Below, piece after piece: positions 23,798-32,652 of a stretch of DNA of 34,802 nt; position 1 is the first letter of the stretch, and each line of letters starts with the position of its first letter. Made by a program: the position numbers and the translations under genes. This stretch comes from Acidobacteria bacterium RIFCSPLOWO2_12_FULL_54_10 (lineage in GTDB: Bacteria > Acidobacteriota > Terriglobia > 2-12-FULL-54-10), in NCBI GenBank assembly GCA_001767075.1, contig MEKX01000114.1, forward strand, positions 1,289-36,090, in the 5' to 3' direction. The notes beneath the pieces were generated by a model. That model worked only from the letters and a program-made list of their open reading frames with translations, was not told the origin of the DNA and ran no database searches.

Positions 23798-24475
23798 CTA
23801 AAGCAGCGGGCGGATGCGTGCGATCAGTTCAACTAGCCGGAAAGGCGTCTGCGAATGCGTGCTGGAGACCGCGCACCAGCCGTCGCGGAACCGCACAAAC
23901 ATCGCGCCGCAGTCGCCGAAGCCCTGCACGACACCCAGTGTGCTGGAATCCACCAGATCATAAAGGTTCGCGCCGGGCGGTCCCATGGCCGCGAGAAGAT
24001 TGGTGTCTTTCAACGCCAGCGGAATCTCCAGGCGCTGGAGGTCGTCGGGCTGCGCGTCCCACGGACCGGTGGCCAGTGCGGCCAGCATTTTTGTGGCGAG
24101 CCCTGGGGCGATCGACGAGGGCTTCACGGTCAGCAGCAGGCCCGCCGACGACGGCTGCTTCAACGGAAATAGCACCTCTTCTTCCACCAGCGCCTCATCT
24201 CTGGAATCCCCGTGCCGCGCCTTCACGTAGAAGTACACCGCGGGCTCGCCGGGCAGCCGTTTCGGATGGCGCACTTCGTAGCGAAATTCGCGGTTCTGCT
24301 CCATCCGCATGACCGTCTCCTCCAGCCAGACCTTCTGCTCCGGACAGGGCTGGAAGCCGAGCTGCTGCAATTCAGCCTTCTGCGCTTGATTCCTGCCGTG
24401 CTGCGCCACCAAGCTCCAGATCAGCAGGGCCAGCGCCACCGCTCCAATCAATATGAGGGGCCAATATTCGGACAC
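23798..24475 (-). CDS. Hypothetical membrane-anchored protein
   Basis: This 225-residue protein has one N-terminal membrane helix (YWPLILIGAVALALLIWSLV) followed by a soluble domain. That domain is rich in beta segments and contains FRYEVRHPKRLPGEPAVYFYVKAR-like strands, PLKQPSSAGLLLTVKPS and, near the end, GFGDCGAMFVRFRDGWCAVSS. I do not recognise the family. It stands alone between the small coiled-coil gene and the FHA gene, with intergenic gaps on both sides. It is of ordinary composition for this genome and likely real. Confidence 0.7.
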   Translation of the reverse strand: MSEYWPLILIGAVALALLIWSLVAQHGRNQAQKAELQQLGFQPCPEQKVWLEETVMRMEQNREFRYEVRHPKRLPGEPAVYFYVKARHGDSRDEALVEEEVLFPLKQPSSAGLLLTVKPSSIAPGLATKMLAALATGPWDAQPDDLQRLEIPLALKDTNLLAAMGPPGANLYDLVDSSTLGVVQGFGDCGAMFVRFRDGWCAVSSTHSQTPFRLVELIARIRPLL

Positions 24476-24635
24476 GCTCAGCCTCCTTCATCAGAGCGAA
24501 ATCATTGCCTAGATCAGTTCAGGGGACAATACAAAGGGGGAAGATGGAGCGGGCAGACTTACGCTGTTCCGAATTACATCTACATTTTTGAAATTCACAA
24601 GTTCACTCAAACCATTACAACTAATTTTCGCCCTG

Positions 24636-25376
24636 CTATTCGCGAAAATAGAACTGCAGTTTCAATCCACCAATCTGAATCAGATCGCCTTCGTTCAGCT
24701 TCCGCACCGCCGTCAAAACTTCTGAATTGACTTTGGTCGCTCCGGCTTTGTCGGATGGCGCAATCTCGTAGTACGTATCGCGGCGGTTGATGATGGAAGC
24801 AACTTTCGGCGCGAACCAGCCCTTCAGCTTTACCGTCGCCATCGAATCTTTTCCGATCACGCACAGCTTGCTGGTCAGTATATACTCGCGCTGCTCGCTC
24901 TTGCCGTCCAGCACGATCAGGCACCCCACCTTCTCTTTCGCAGCCGGCGAACTGCCCTCGGTCGCAATCGATGTCGCCTTCGCCAGCATCTCCCGGCGCT
25001 GCTTCGTATCCAGCACCACGGTTTCATCCCCGCCTAGCTGAATTTTTTGTGTTTTATCCACCGGGGGCGCTGAAATGTCCGTTATTGCGCCTTCTTCGAC
25101 ATAGGCCAGCGTATGTTTCCCTATCAATATCTCATCACCGCTTTTTAAGGCGCTTCTGCGGACTCTCTGCTCGTTCAGAAACGTTCCATTCAGGCTGTTC
25201 ATATCCTCGACGACAAAGTGATCTTCTTCGAGGATTAATTTGGCGTGATGCCCGGATACGCCCAGGTTGTCGATCACGATGTCATTCGTGCTGGCTCTCC
25301 CGATGGTCACCGAACCTTTTTGCAATGGATATTCCTTCAGCACCGATCCTTCGAATTTGAGGACTAGTTTCGCCAT
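24636..25376 (-). CDS. Protein with two FHA domains
   Basis: This 246-residue phosphothreonine-binding protein has a canonical N-terminal FHA domain (about 3-95): GSVTIGRASTNDIVI, VSGHHAKLIL and MNSLNGTFLN carry the conserved Gly-Arg, Ser, His and Asn-Gly. A linker with DKTQKIQLGGDETVV is a possible phosphorylation segment. A second, more divergent FHA-like fold follows at about 150-245 (CVIGKDSMATVKL ... GDLIQIGGLKLQF), with Gly-Lys in place of Gly-Arg. The start overlaps the end of the upstream phosphatase gene by 13 bases and is preceded by GAGGGGAT. The two are surely co-expressed. Confidence 0.9.
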   Translation of the reverse strand: MAKLVLKFEGSVLKEYPLQKGSVTIGRASTNDIVIDNLGVSGHHAKLILEEDHFVVEDMNSLNGTFLNEQRVRRSALKSGDEILIGKHTLAYVEEGAITDISAPPVDKTQKIQLGGDETVVLDTKQRREMLAKATSIATEGSSPAAKEKVGCLIVLDGKSEQREYILTSKLCVIGKDSMATVKLKGWFAPKVASIINRRDTYYEIAPSDKAGATKVNSEVLTAVRKLNEGDLIQIGGLKLQFYFRE

Positions 25377-26191
25377 TTTCCATCCCCTCTTTTGAAAATT
25401 CCGGTCAGCTTATACAGCCAGCCGGTCTTCGAGGGAAGCAACCGGACCACAATCACCGTGACGTTGTCTTCTCCCCCGTTTTCATTGGCAGCCTCCACCA
25501 GTTGGTTTGCCGCCAGTTGCGGATCCTTCCAGGAAGTTAGAATCCGCGCAATTTCTTCATCGGATACCATCCGCGTGAGCCCATCGGAACAAAGCAGGAT
25601 CGTATCCTCCGCTTGCAGCCATACTTCATCCAAATCCACTTCGACGAAGGGCTCAGCGCCTAGCGCGCGCAGGATCACATTCCCAATCTCCGAGTTTTCC
25701 GCTTCTTCCTTGCTCAGCATTCCTAGCCGCACCTGCTCCATCACCAACGAATGGTCGTTCGTCAGTTGCTTCAATTCCTCCTGCCGCAGATGATATACCC
25801 GGCTATCGCCCACATGAGCCAGGCTCATGACATTGTCGGCTATTTGCACAGCCACCACCGTTGATCCCATCCCAGTCAATGTCATGTCATTGTTGCCTGC
25901 CTCAAAGACAGCGGCATTGGACATTCGCACTCCGTCCGCCAGCCGCGCCGTGACTTGAGAATAAACGCTGCCGGTATTCTCATCTGTTCCACGCTCTTCG
26001 TTGTGATCCATGTCTCGGCAGTGCTTTAATAGTATATCCGCACCCATCTTGCTGGCTACTTCTCCTGCCGCCTGCCCGCCCATGCCGTCGCACACAATGA
26101 ATAAATTCAGCCCGGGGTCCACGGCACAATAGTCCTCGTTATTTTCCCGCACTTTCCCAGGATTCGATTTTGAACCATATGCAATTTTCAA
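25364..26191 (-). CDS. PP2C-type serine/threonine protein phosphatase
   Basis: This 275-residue metal-dependent phosphatase reverses Ser/Thr phosphorylation. Family motifs in order: NPGKVRENNEDYCAV, FIVCDGMGGQAAGEVAS (metal Asp), MGSTVVAVQI, LAHVGDSRVYHLR, NDHSLV, ILLCSDGLTRMVSDEEI and ENGGEDNVTVIVV. It lacks a membrane segment. Its end overlaps the FHA gene, a common pairing in which the phosphatase balances a Hanks-type kinase and the FHA protein reads the mark. No kinase gene lies in the window. No clear ribosome site at the ATG. Confidence 0.94.
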   Translation of the reverse strand: MKIAYGSKSNPGKVRENNEDYCAVDPGLNLFIVCDGMGGQAAGEVASKMGADILLKHCRDMDHNEERGTDENTGSVYSQVTARLADGVRMSNAAVFEAGNNDMTLTGMGSTVVAVQIADNVMSLAHVGDSRVYHLRQEELKQLTNDHSLVMEQVRLGMLSKEEAENSEIGNVILRALGAEPFVEVDLDEVWLQAEDTILLCSDGLTRMVSDEEIARILTSWKDPQLAANQLVEAANENGGEDNVTVIVVRLLPSKTGWLYKLTGIFKRGDGKWRN

Positions 26192-26605
26192 AATTGTCTA
26201 CCCGCTCTGGCCTTTACAACCCAGCCCCAGCAACGCTATATCATCCTCACACTACCACGGCGTTCTAATGTAACGGAAATTTCCGTTCCTCCGCAATGCG
26301 CTGAATTTTATCGTAGTGCCCACGCATCGTCAATAAATCGTATTTACCGCATTGATTACCCTTGTAGTAGGTTTAATCGATAAGCATGTATCACATTGGT
26401 TACTATTTTAGCTATTCAAATCTCCTGAAATCCCTTTTCCGGCCCTGGGCATTGATGTAGATTAAAAGCACTGCTCCCCGGCAACCGGCGGATCATTTTT
26501 CCGCCGTAAACGTCAAAATATTGTATCTTCTCTGGAAATAATCGCTATATACTGTATCCTGTTTGCGTACTCGAGCGTTTTCTATTTCCTAATGCGAGGT
26601 GACTC
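26192..26605. other. Intergenic region between PP2C and smc, with two dyads
   Basis: No gene is seen in these 414 bases. There is a perfect 16-bp palindrome, AACGGAAATTTCCGTT (26272-26287), about 80 bases upstream of the PP2C start. A hairpin CGGCGGA-7-TCCGCCG (26486-26506) lies about 100 bases before smc. TATACT near 26550 could be an smc -10, but no matching -35 at good spacing was found. Confidence 0.55.
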
Positions 26606-29600
26606 TTGCTGAAGCTTCAAAAAATTGCAATGCTTGGATTTAAGTCCTTTGCGGACAACACGGAAATTGCTTTCACCGGAACCGGCATCGCGGCCGTTGT
26701 CGGTCCCAATGGCTGTGGAAAAAGCAACCTCAGTGACGCTATTAGTTGGGTACTCGGCGAGCAGTCACCCCGCAGCTTGCGGAGCAGCCGCATGCAGGAC
26801 GTCATTTTTAACGGCACCCCGAATCGCAAGCCCACCGGCATGGCCGAGGTGAAGCTGACTTTATTTGATCCGGACGCCGTCGAACAGCCCCGGCCCGCCT
26901 CAGCCGAAGTCATCGCCATTTCCGGCGAACCTGTCTCTCATCCCAAAGAGCGGCACCAGCAAGACGACTCCGGCATCATCACCATTGCCCGCCGCCTATT
27001 CCAATCCGGCGAAAGCGAATACCTCTTGAACGGACGCGCCTGCCGCTTGCGGGACATCCATGAAATTTTTCTTGGCACAGGTCTCGGTCCGGATAGTTAC
27101 GCCATTATCGAACAGGGGCGCATCGGCCAGTTGCTCAGCGCCAAGCCTTACGAACGCCGCGCTCTCGTCGAAGAAGCCGCTGGCGTTACTAAATTCAAAG
27201 CCAAGAGAAAACTCGCCTGGGCGAAACTGGAATCTTCCAAGCAAAACCTGGCGCGCGTCAGCGACATACTGGAAGAAATCCGCCGGCAGTTGAACTCTCT
27301 CCAGCGCCAGGCATCGCGCGCTCGCCGTCACTCGGAACTGCGCTCGCAGTTGCGCACGCAGACGCAATCCTTGCTCGCCAATCAATTCCGCCTCCTCACG
27401 GAAGAGGCCGCGCGCATCAGCGGCGAGGTCGCCACGCTGGATCAATCGCTCCAGGAATCCCACGCGCAAATCGCATCCCAGGAAAACGAACGCCAAACTT
27501 TGCGCTTGCAGCTTGTCCATGAGGAAACAGAACTCCGCCAATCCGTGGAGGAGCGCTCCACGTTGCGTCTGAACGCGGAAAAGGCCCGCAGCCAGGTCGT
27601 TTCGCAGTCTCAGCAAATTATTTTTCTCGGCAACCGCATCACCGAAGCGGCTCGTGAATTGGAGCTTCTGTCTGCCCGTCTCGCGGACCTCAATGCTGAG
27701 CGGCAGCAAGCCCAAGTTTCTCAGGATGCCGTGCAGTCGGACATCGCGGCTTGCAACACGCAGTTGCAGAACCACGAGGGCCAGTTCCGCGCCGCACAGG
27801 ATGAGTTGAAGCAGGACGCCTCCCGCCTGGAGCAACTGCGCATGGAAACGCTGGAAGCGGTTCATCGTTCCGCGACCCTCAGCAATCAAATTCTTCAATT
27901 GGAGCAGTTCCTCTCGACCACCGAGCGGCAAATCGACCAGACGCGCATCCAGTGTACAGCCGTGGAAAGCATGAGAGCGGCGGCGAACCACAAATGCGAG
28001 ACGACGCGCGAATCTCTTGAGAAGCAGCGCGCCACGGCTCAATCACTGGCCAACAAACGGATGTCTCTCGAAGATACCTTGGCTGCTGGCAAACTGGAGC
28101 AAAGCTACCTGCAAGTATCCATCGAGGAATTGCGGTCGCATGTCTCCGGGCAGCGCGCTCGCCTTTCCTCCATTGAAGAAATTTTGAATCGCCATGCCTA
28201 CACCTCCGAGACGGTCCAGAAACTCTTTGACCTTCACACCTCGAAAAAGAATAGCTCGGCGGATGCAAGTTCCTCGGCGCACTTCGAGCCAGCAGGAGTA
28301 TTGGCGGATTACCTGGAAGTCGACCCCACTTACGAAAAGGTGGTCGAGGAATTCCTGAAGGAGGAGCTTGACTACGTAGTCGTCCGTAACTGGGATGTGG
28401 CCAGCGAAGGCGTGCGCTTGCTGAAAAGCGAAGTCTCGGGCCGCGCCACGTTCTTGCTGGACTCCGCTATTGCCAACTCCACTGCTGCTCCTGCGCCGAT
28501 GAGCGGCGTCATCGCAACGCTCGAAAGTTGCTTGCGCTTCACCAATGGCTTCACGAATTCCGCCGGGCACCTGATTCCCAAACTCAGGAAATCTTATCTT
28601 GTATCCAGCGCGGATGCCGGTCGGGCGCTGGCCCTGGAGCATCCGGAATGTTATTTCCTCGCGCCGGATGGCGAATGGCTCCACGGCGGAACCGTCACCG
28701 CTGGCCGCGTGGATAGCCGTGGGCCTCTCGGTCTGAAGCGCGAATTGCGCGAACTCGCACGCGCGCTCGCCGCGCAGGAAGAAGCTGTCGCTGCAACCGC
28801 TCAAAAATTGGCTTCTGTAAACTCCGGCATCGCCAGCCAGGAAGCTGACTTGAAAGTATTAGCTCAGGAACACCAGGAAGCGGAAAAACTTTTGGTCGTC
28901 GCCGAGCGCGATCTCCAGGAAGCTACGGCGGAATCCCAGCGCGCCGCCGAGCGCTATTCCTTCCTCGCCCTGGAACTGGAACGCCTCAGCCTGGAAGCCG
29001 ACCACGCCCGCCAGCAGCGTGAGAAAGATGCTTTGGAAATTCACTCCGGTGAAAAACAGAAAGAAGAAATTGCATTGCAAGTGGAAGCTTTGCGGTTTTC
29101 CCTGGCACAGCGCGAAGCCGAAAGAGAATCTGCGCGCGCGCAGATTTCCCAGATTCAGAACCAGATCGCCACTCTCGAAGAACGACGCCGCACCGCCGCC
29201 GATGCTTTTGCGCGCCTGCACCGCCACTGCGAGGAAGTCCAGAGCAAGACCAATTAACTGCGCCAGAGCATCGATGAATGGACCCGCCAGAAAAATCTTT
29301 TCACCCAGGAAAATCAGCGCCTGGAACTCGACGCTGCCGCCGCCGAGCAGCGCGCTGAATCTCTGGCCCTCCGCGTCACGGAACTCGAAACCATCTGCGA
29401 ACAGCGCCGCGTCAAGTTAACCGAAATTGAAAATCTGATCGAGCAGCATCGTCTTGCGCTGGAGCAATTGCGCGAACGCAAATCCACGCTCGAAATCCAC
29501 GCAGCGCGCCTGGAGTCGGATGCCCATCACATGAAGGAAACCTGTCGCGTTGAATTGCAAATCGAGATCGAACAATTGCTGGCTTTGGAGATTCCCATCC

Positions 29601-30304
29601 TTACGGACGAAGAGTTATCCGAGGCCGAGCAATCTGCCCGGCAGCTCCGCGCCAAGCTGGAAGCTCTGGGCCCCATCAACATGATGGCTCTTGAGGAATA
29701 TGAAGAGTGCCGCCAGCGCCATGATTTCCTGCATGCCCAGCAGCAGGACTTGCTAGCCTCCATCGTGGACACCACCAAGGCCATCGAAGAAATCGACGCC
29801 ATCACGAATCGGCAGTTCCAGGAAGCCTACGCGCAGATCAGCGTCCACTTCCAGGAAACGTTCCGTCAATTGTTCGGCGGCGGCCAGGCCAGCCTGCGCC
29901 TCACCGAGGCGGAGGACCCCTCCGAAGCGGGCATTGAAATCCTCGCGCAGCCTCCGGGCAAGCGCCTCCAGAACGTCCTCCTGCTTTCCGGCGGCGAAAA
30001 GGCTCTCACCTCGCTCGCCTTGCTCATTGGTATTTTCCGCTTCAAGCCGGCGCCCTTCTGCATTCTCGATGAAGTCGACGCCCCGCTCGATGACGCCAAC
30101 ATTGGCCGCTTCACCCATATGATCGAGCAGATGAGCGAGCAAACTCAGTTCGTCATCATCACGCACAGCAAAAAAACCATGAGCATCGCCCCCGTCCTTT
30201 ACGGCGTCACCATGGAGGAACCCGGCATCTCCAAAATCGTCTCCGTGCGCTTCCTGGAGCAAGCCGCTTCCGCAAGCGGCCCCGTGCTGGCCATGGCTCG
30301 ATAA
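26606..30304 (+). pseudogene. smc: Chromosome segregation protein SMC, full length but with an in-frame TAA
   Basis: SMC forms the ring-shaped condensin ATPase. The TTG start at 26606 is supported by GAGGTGA. Residues 1-170: GFKSFADNTEIAF, Walker A VVGPNGCGKSNL (near 33-41) and the ATP-binding head. A long coiled coil follows, then a hinge around 550-720 (YLEVDPTYEKVVEEFL, SGRATFLLDS), a second coiled coil, and the C-terminal head with signature LLSGGEKALTSLAL and Walker B FCILDEVDAPLDDAN. The frame is one continuous 1233 codons except TAA at 29255-29257 (codon 884), in the second coiled coil. Both sides read as normal SMC. A CAA-to-TAA change, sequence error or true split are all possible; I mark it interrupted. 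A truncated product would lack half of the ATPase. Confidence 0.92.
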
Positions 30305-30564
30305 AGGATGGTCGAATAAAAGTTTAGACGGAATTTCCACATAGATGTCTTTACCAAACGAAACGCTCTGGCCGATTCAGCCCTCAACCCGATCCGTATT
30401 TACACTGCGCCTTAACCCCACCCGCTATTCACTTTGAGACGGACTGCTGCCGGTTTTCATTCGATGGAAATTAATTATGTTAAGTTTTCCCGCAGATTGC
30501 CGATAGCAGAACTTGAGGCGGCGTGTAAACCAAAAAGTGCTTCTGTTGGCGACAGGAGGTATGC
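30305..30564. other. Intergenic region between smc and the PilZ-like gene
   Basis: These 260 bases show no gene. No intrinsic terminator was recognised after smc. A perfect AGGAGGT (30554-30560) at the end serves the next gene. Confidence 0.5.
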
Positions 30565-30972
30565 GTGAATTCAAATGCTCAAAAGCCTGGGTTGCTGTGT
30601 GCGCACCCGGTCCAGGTCTCAGACTCCCGGGAGAAACACCCGCAACAGCAAGAAGCCTTGTTGGAGCAAATTTCCCGAGCGCGGGCGACCATTTCTCTGG
30701 AATGTCCCCTCCGCCGGGGCGCAACCGTAAGCATCGACTGCGGGACGTGCGAGCTGCGCGGAAAAGTTGCCGGCTGCAGATTTGCAGGATACGCCTATAT
30801 GGCGGACATTGACTTGCCGGCAGGCTCTCAGTGGTCGCCCGACCAGTTCCGGCCGAATCACCTGTTCAATGCGCAGAGTATGGTCTGCGAACAGCTAGGA
30901 TGCACTCCCGACTGCGTCGGCGAAAGCTGCGCCAAGCCGGAGACCCATTCGCCGCGGCGTGAGAATCCGTGA
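30565..30972 (+). CDS. PilZ-like protein with cysteine-rich C-terminus
   Basis: This 135-residue protein has a GTG start at 30565, chosen because the perfect AGGAGGT ends 4 bases earlier; an ATG at 30561 in another frame is too close. The middle part (ATVSIDCGTCELRGKVAGCRF, then ADIDLPAGSQWSPDQFRPNHLFN) resembles the second half of acidobacterial PilZ-type proteins, which often end in a similar W-S-x-x-x-F-x-P-x-HL segment. The N-terminal RxxxR element is not evident. The tail has a dense run of cysteines (VCEQLGCTPDCVGESC), which could bind metal. Function unknown. Confidence 0.6.
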   Translation: MNSNAQKPGLLCAHPVQVSDSREKHPQQQEALLEQISRARATISLECPLRRGATVSIDCGTCELRGKVAGCRFAGYAYMADIDLPAGSQWSPDQFRPNHLFNAQSMVCEQLGCTPDCVGESCAKPETHSPRRENP

Positions 30973-31087
30973 TAGCCCCGCCGTAGTCTCACAACGGCTC
31001 GGCGCAGTTGTTTTTATTAACATTCCGGTACTCTTTCGTATATCGCATTAATTCTTATAAGCCGATGGAAAAACCTCGATAATTCTA

Positions 31088-31093
31088 TATAAT
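31088..31093 (+). promoter_or_regulatory. Candidate -10 element for tpiA-secG
   Basis: A perfect TATAAT lies 87 bases before tpiA. The -35 region at 17-base spacing (ATGGAA) is a weak match, so activity is uncertain. Confidence 0.35.
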
Positions 31094-31179
31094 GGTTCCC
31101 TTCCTATGGCAATCGGAACTCATTCCTTGATGTTCGCCGGAAAATCGCCTGGCTTCCGCCGCGCAGGAGGTTTTCTCAT

Positions 31180-31944
31180 TTGACGGTACCACTGCGCAGG
31201 CCCATCATCGCGGGCAATTGGAAAATGTACAAAACCATTTTGGAGACGGAATCGTTTTTCGCCGACGTCGCTCCTCTGGTCAAAGATGTCCATCATTGTG
31301 ACATGATCATCGCTCCGCCGTTTCTCGCTCTGCGCAGGGCCTCGGAGCTTTCTAGTCCGTCTGGCATTGCCATCAGCGCCCAGGACCTTCATTGGGAAAA
31401 GGACGGCGCTTTTACCGGCGAGGTATCCGCTTCTATGATCCGCGAGGCCGGCGCCACCCATACCCTCATCGGCCACTCCGAGCGCCGCCAGTTGTTTGGC
31501 GAAACCGATGCCTCCGTGAACAAAAAAATCCGCGCTGCCCTGGCCTCCCGCCTCCTGCCTATTGTCTGCATCGGCGAGACGCTTGAGGAGCGCGAAGCGG
31601 GCCGCATGGAGCAGGTTTTAGACCGTCAGTTGACTCTAGGATTTGCCGGGTTGACCGAAGCCGATTTCTCGCCTATCATTATTGCGTACGAACCAGTGTG
31701 GGCTATTGGAACAGGCCGCACGGCAACCCCTGAGATGGCCCAGCAGGCACATGCCTTTATTCGCAGCCGGTTGCAGGGTCTTGTTTCTCGCGGAGTGGCG
31801 CAAGCAGTTCGCATCCTCTATGGCGGCAGCGTCAAACCCGACAATATTCGCGGGTTGATGCACCAGGCTGATATTGATGGTGCTTTGGTGGGCGGCGCCA
31901 GTCTCCAGCCAAAATCTTTCGCTGACATCGTACATTACCAGTAA
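31180..31944 (+). CDS. tpiA: Triosephosphate isomerase
   Basis: TpiA interconverts dihydroxyacetone phosphate and glyceraldehyde 3-phosphate in glycolysis and gluconeogenesis. 254 residues, the usual length. Active-site residues are all present: Asn13 and Lys15 (AGNWKMYK), the histidine in IGHSERRQLFGE, the glutamate in AYEPVWAIGTG, and the phosphate-binding loop ILYGGSVKPDN. The TTG start at 31180 is set by GGAGG about 9 bases upstream; no ATG is available before the conserved N-terminus. It is followed 19 bases later by secG, a frequent pair in bacteria. Confidence 0.97.
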   Translation: MTVPLRRPIIAGNWKMYKTILETESFFADVAPLVKDVHHCDMIIAPPFLALRRASELSSPSGIAISAQDLHWEKDGAFTGEVSASMIREAGATHTLIGHSERRQLFGETDASVNKKIRAALASRLLPIVCIGETLEEREAGRMEQVLDRQLTLGFAGLTEADFSPIIIAYEPVWAIGTGRTATPEMAQQAHAFIRSRLQGLVSRGVAQAVRILYGGSVKPDNIRGLMHQADIDGALVGGASLQPKSFADIVHYQ

Positions 31945-31963
31945 GAAAGGCATCTAAGAAATC

Positions 31964-32359
31964 ATGATCGGATTGCTAATAAGTTTGCACGTGCTGACGG
32001 GCTTGATCCTTATCTTGGTTGTTCTTTTGCAGAGTTCCAAAGGCGCTGATATCGCTGGCGCTTTTGGAGGCATGGGAAGTCAAACGGCTTTTGGGCCGCG
32101 CGGAACCACCACGTTTCTTGCCAAAGCTACGGTTTTCCTGGCTGTTGTGTTTGTCGCGACTTCGCTGTCGCTGGGAATCATCTCGAATCGCTCGACGGGT
32201 TCTTCTCAATCCGTTTTGGGCGATGAACAGTCGCCCGCTGCAACTACGCCTGCGGCTCCAGCGGGTGCTGCCGCACCGGTTGCTCCCAATGTGGAAGTGG
32301 AAGTGGTGCCGCCGCCAGTTCCAACCACGGCGCCCAGCGTGCCTGCTCCGGGACAGTAA
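31964..32359 (+). CDS. secG: Preprotein translocase subunit SecG
   Basis: This 131-residue auxiliary subunit of the SecYEG channel in the inner membrane has two membrane segments (LLISLHVLTGLILILVVLLQ and FLAKATVFLAVVFVATSLSL) around the conserved loop SSKGADIAGAFGG...TAFGPRGTTTFL. The C-terminal tail of about 55 residues, rich in Ala, Pro and Val, is longer than in E. coli; such low-complexity tails are common in this group. It is downstream of tpiA with a short gap, probably one transcript. Confidence 0.94.
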   Translation: MIGLLISLHVLTGLILILVVLLQSSKGADIAGAFGGMGSQTAFGPRGTTTFLAKATVFLAVVFVATSLSLGIISNRSTGSSQSVLGDEQSPAATTPAAPAGAAAPVAPNVEVEVVPPPVPTTAPSVPAPGQ

Positions 32360-32368
32360 GCTTTCTTC

Positions 32369-32454
32369 GCGGGAGTGGTGGAATTGGCAGACACACCATC
32401 TTGAGGGGGTGGCGCCCAAAAGGCATGGGGGTTCAAGTCCCCCCTCCCGCACCA
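32369..32454 (+). tRNA. tRNA-Leu (anticodon GAG)
   Basis: Class II tRNA: acceptor GCGGGAG pairs with CTCCCGC, discriminator A, encoded CCA (32452-32454). The anticodon stem CCATC/GGTGG with loop TTGAGGG gives GAG, which reads CUC and CUU. The variable arm is long, and the T loop GTTCAAGTC is standard. It begins only 9 bases after secG. Confidence 0.95.
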
Positions 32455-32599
32455 TGTTTTTAGATTTAGACTTTTGCATGCGTTTTGGTTGTTTGTGGTC
32501 TTGAAATAATTGTTGTATTCACTTGCCAATACAGGCCAGAGAGCTATAATTGTTTCAGGCGTTGTGTTATCCTCATCGGATTGAAGCTAATTTAGATTT

Positions 32600-32614
32600 G
32601 GCCCCGTTGGGGCC
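32600..32614 (+). promoter_or_regulatory. GC hairpin in the leader of the TPR gene
   Basis: GGCCCC (32600-32605) and GGGGCC (32609-32614) form a tight 6-bp stem with loop GTT, about 40 bases before the start codon. It has no T-run. It may stabilise the leader or mark processing after the tRNA. Confidence 0.4.
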
Positions 32615-32652
32615 GGGCTGGATAATCTCCTCGAAAGGGTAAAAATAAAGGT

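Noticed and set aside
26996-28804. Long minus-strand ORFs (348 and 253 codons) opposite smc
   Set aside because: They lie wholly within the smc coding frame, have no domain-like content or ribosome sites, and arise from GC-rich codon usage on the other strand.
12814-30304. Genome-wide stop-codon recoding, suggested by in-frame TAG at 12877 and TAA at 29255
   Set aside because: The two codons differ and both are used as normal stops by other genes here; independent mutation or sequence error is simpler.
32598-32616. GGCCCC-GTT-GGGGCC hairpin as a terminator after tRNA-Leu
   Set aside because: No T-run follows, and it lies only about 40 bases before the next start codon, so a leader structure is likelier.
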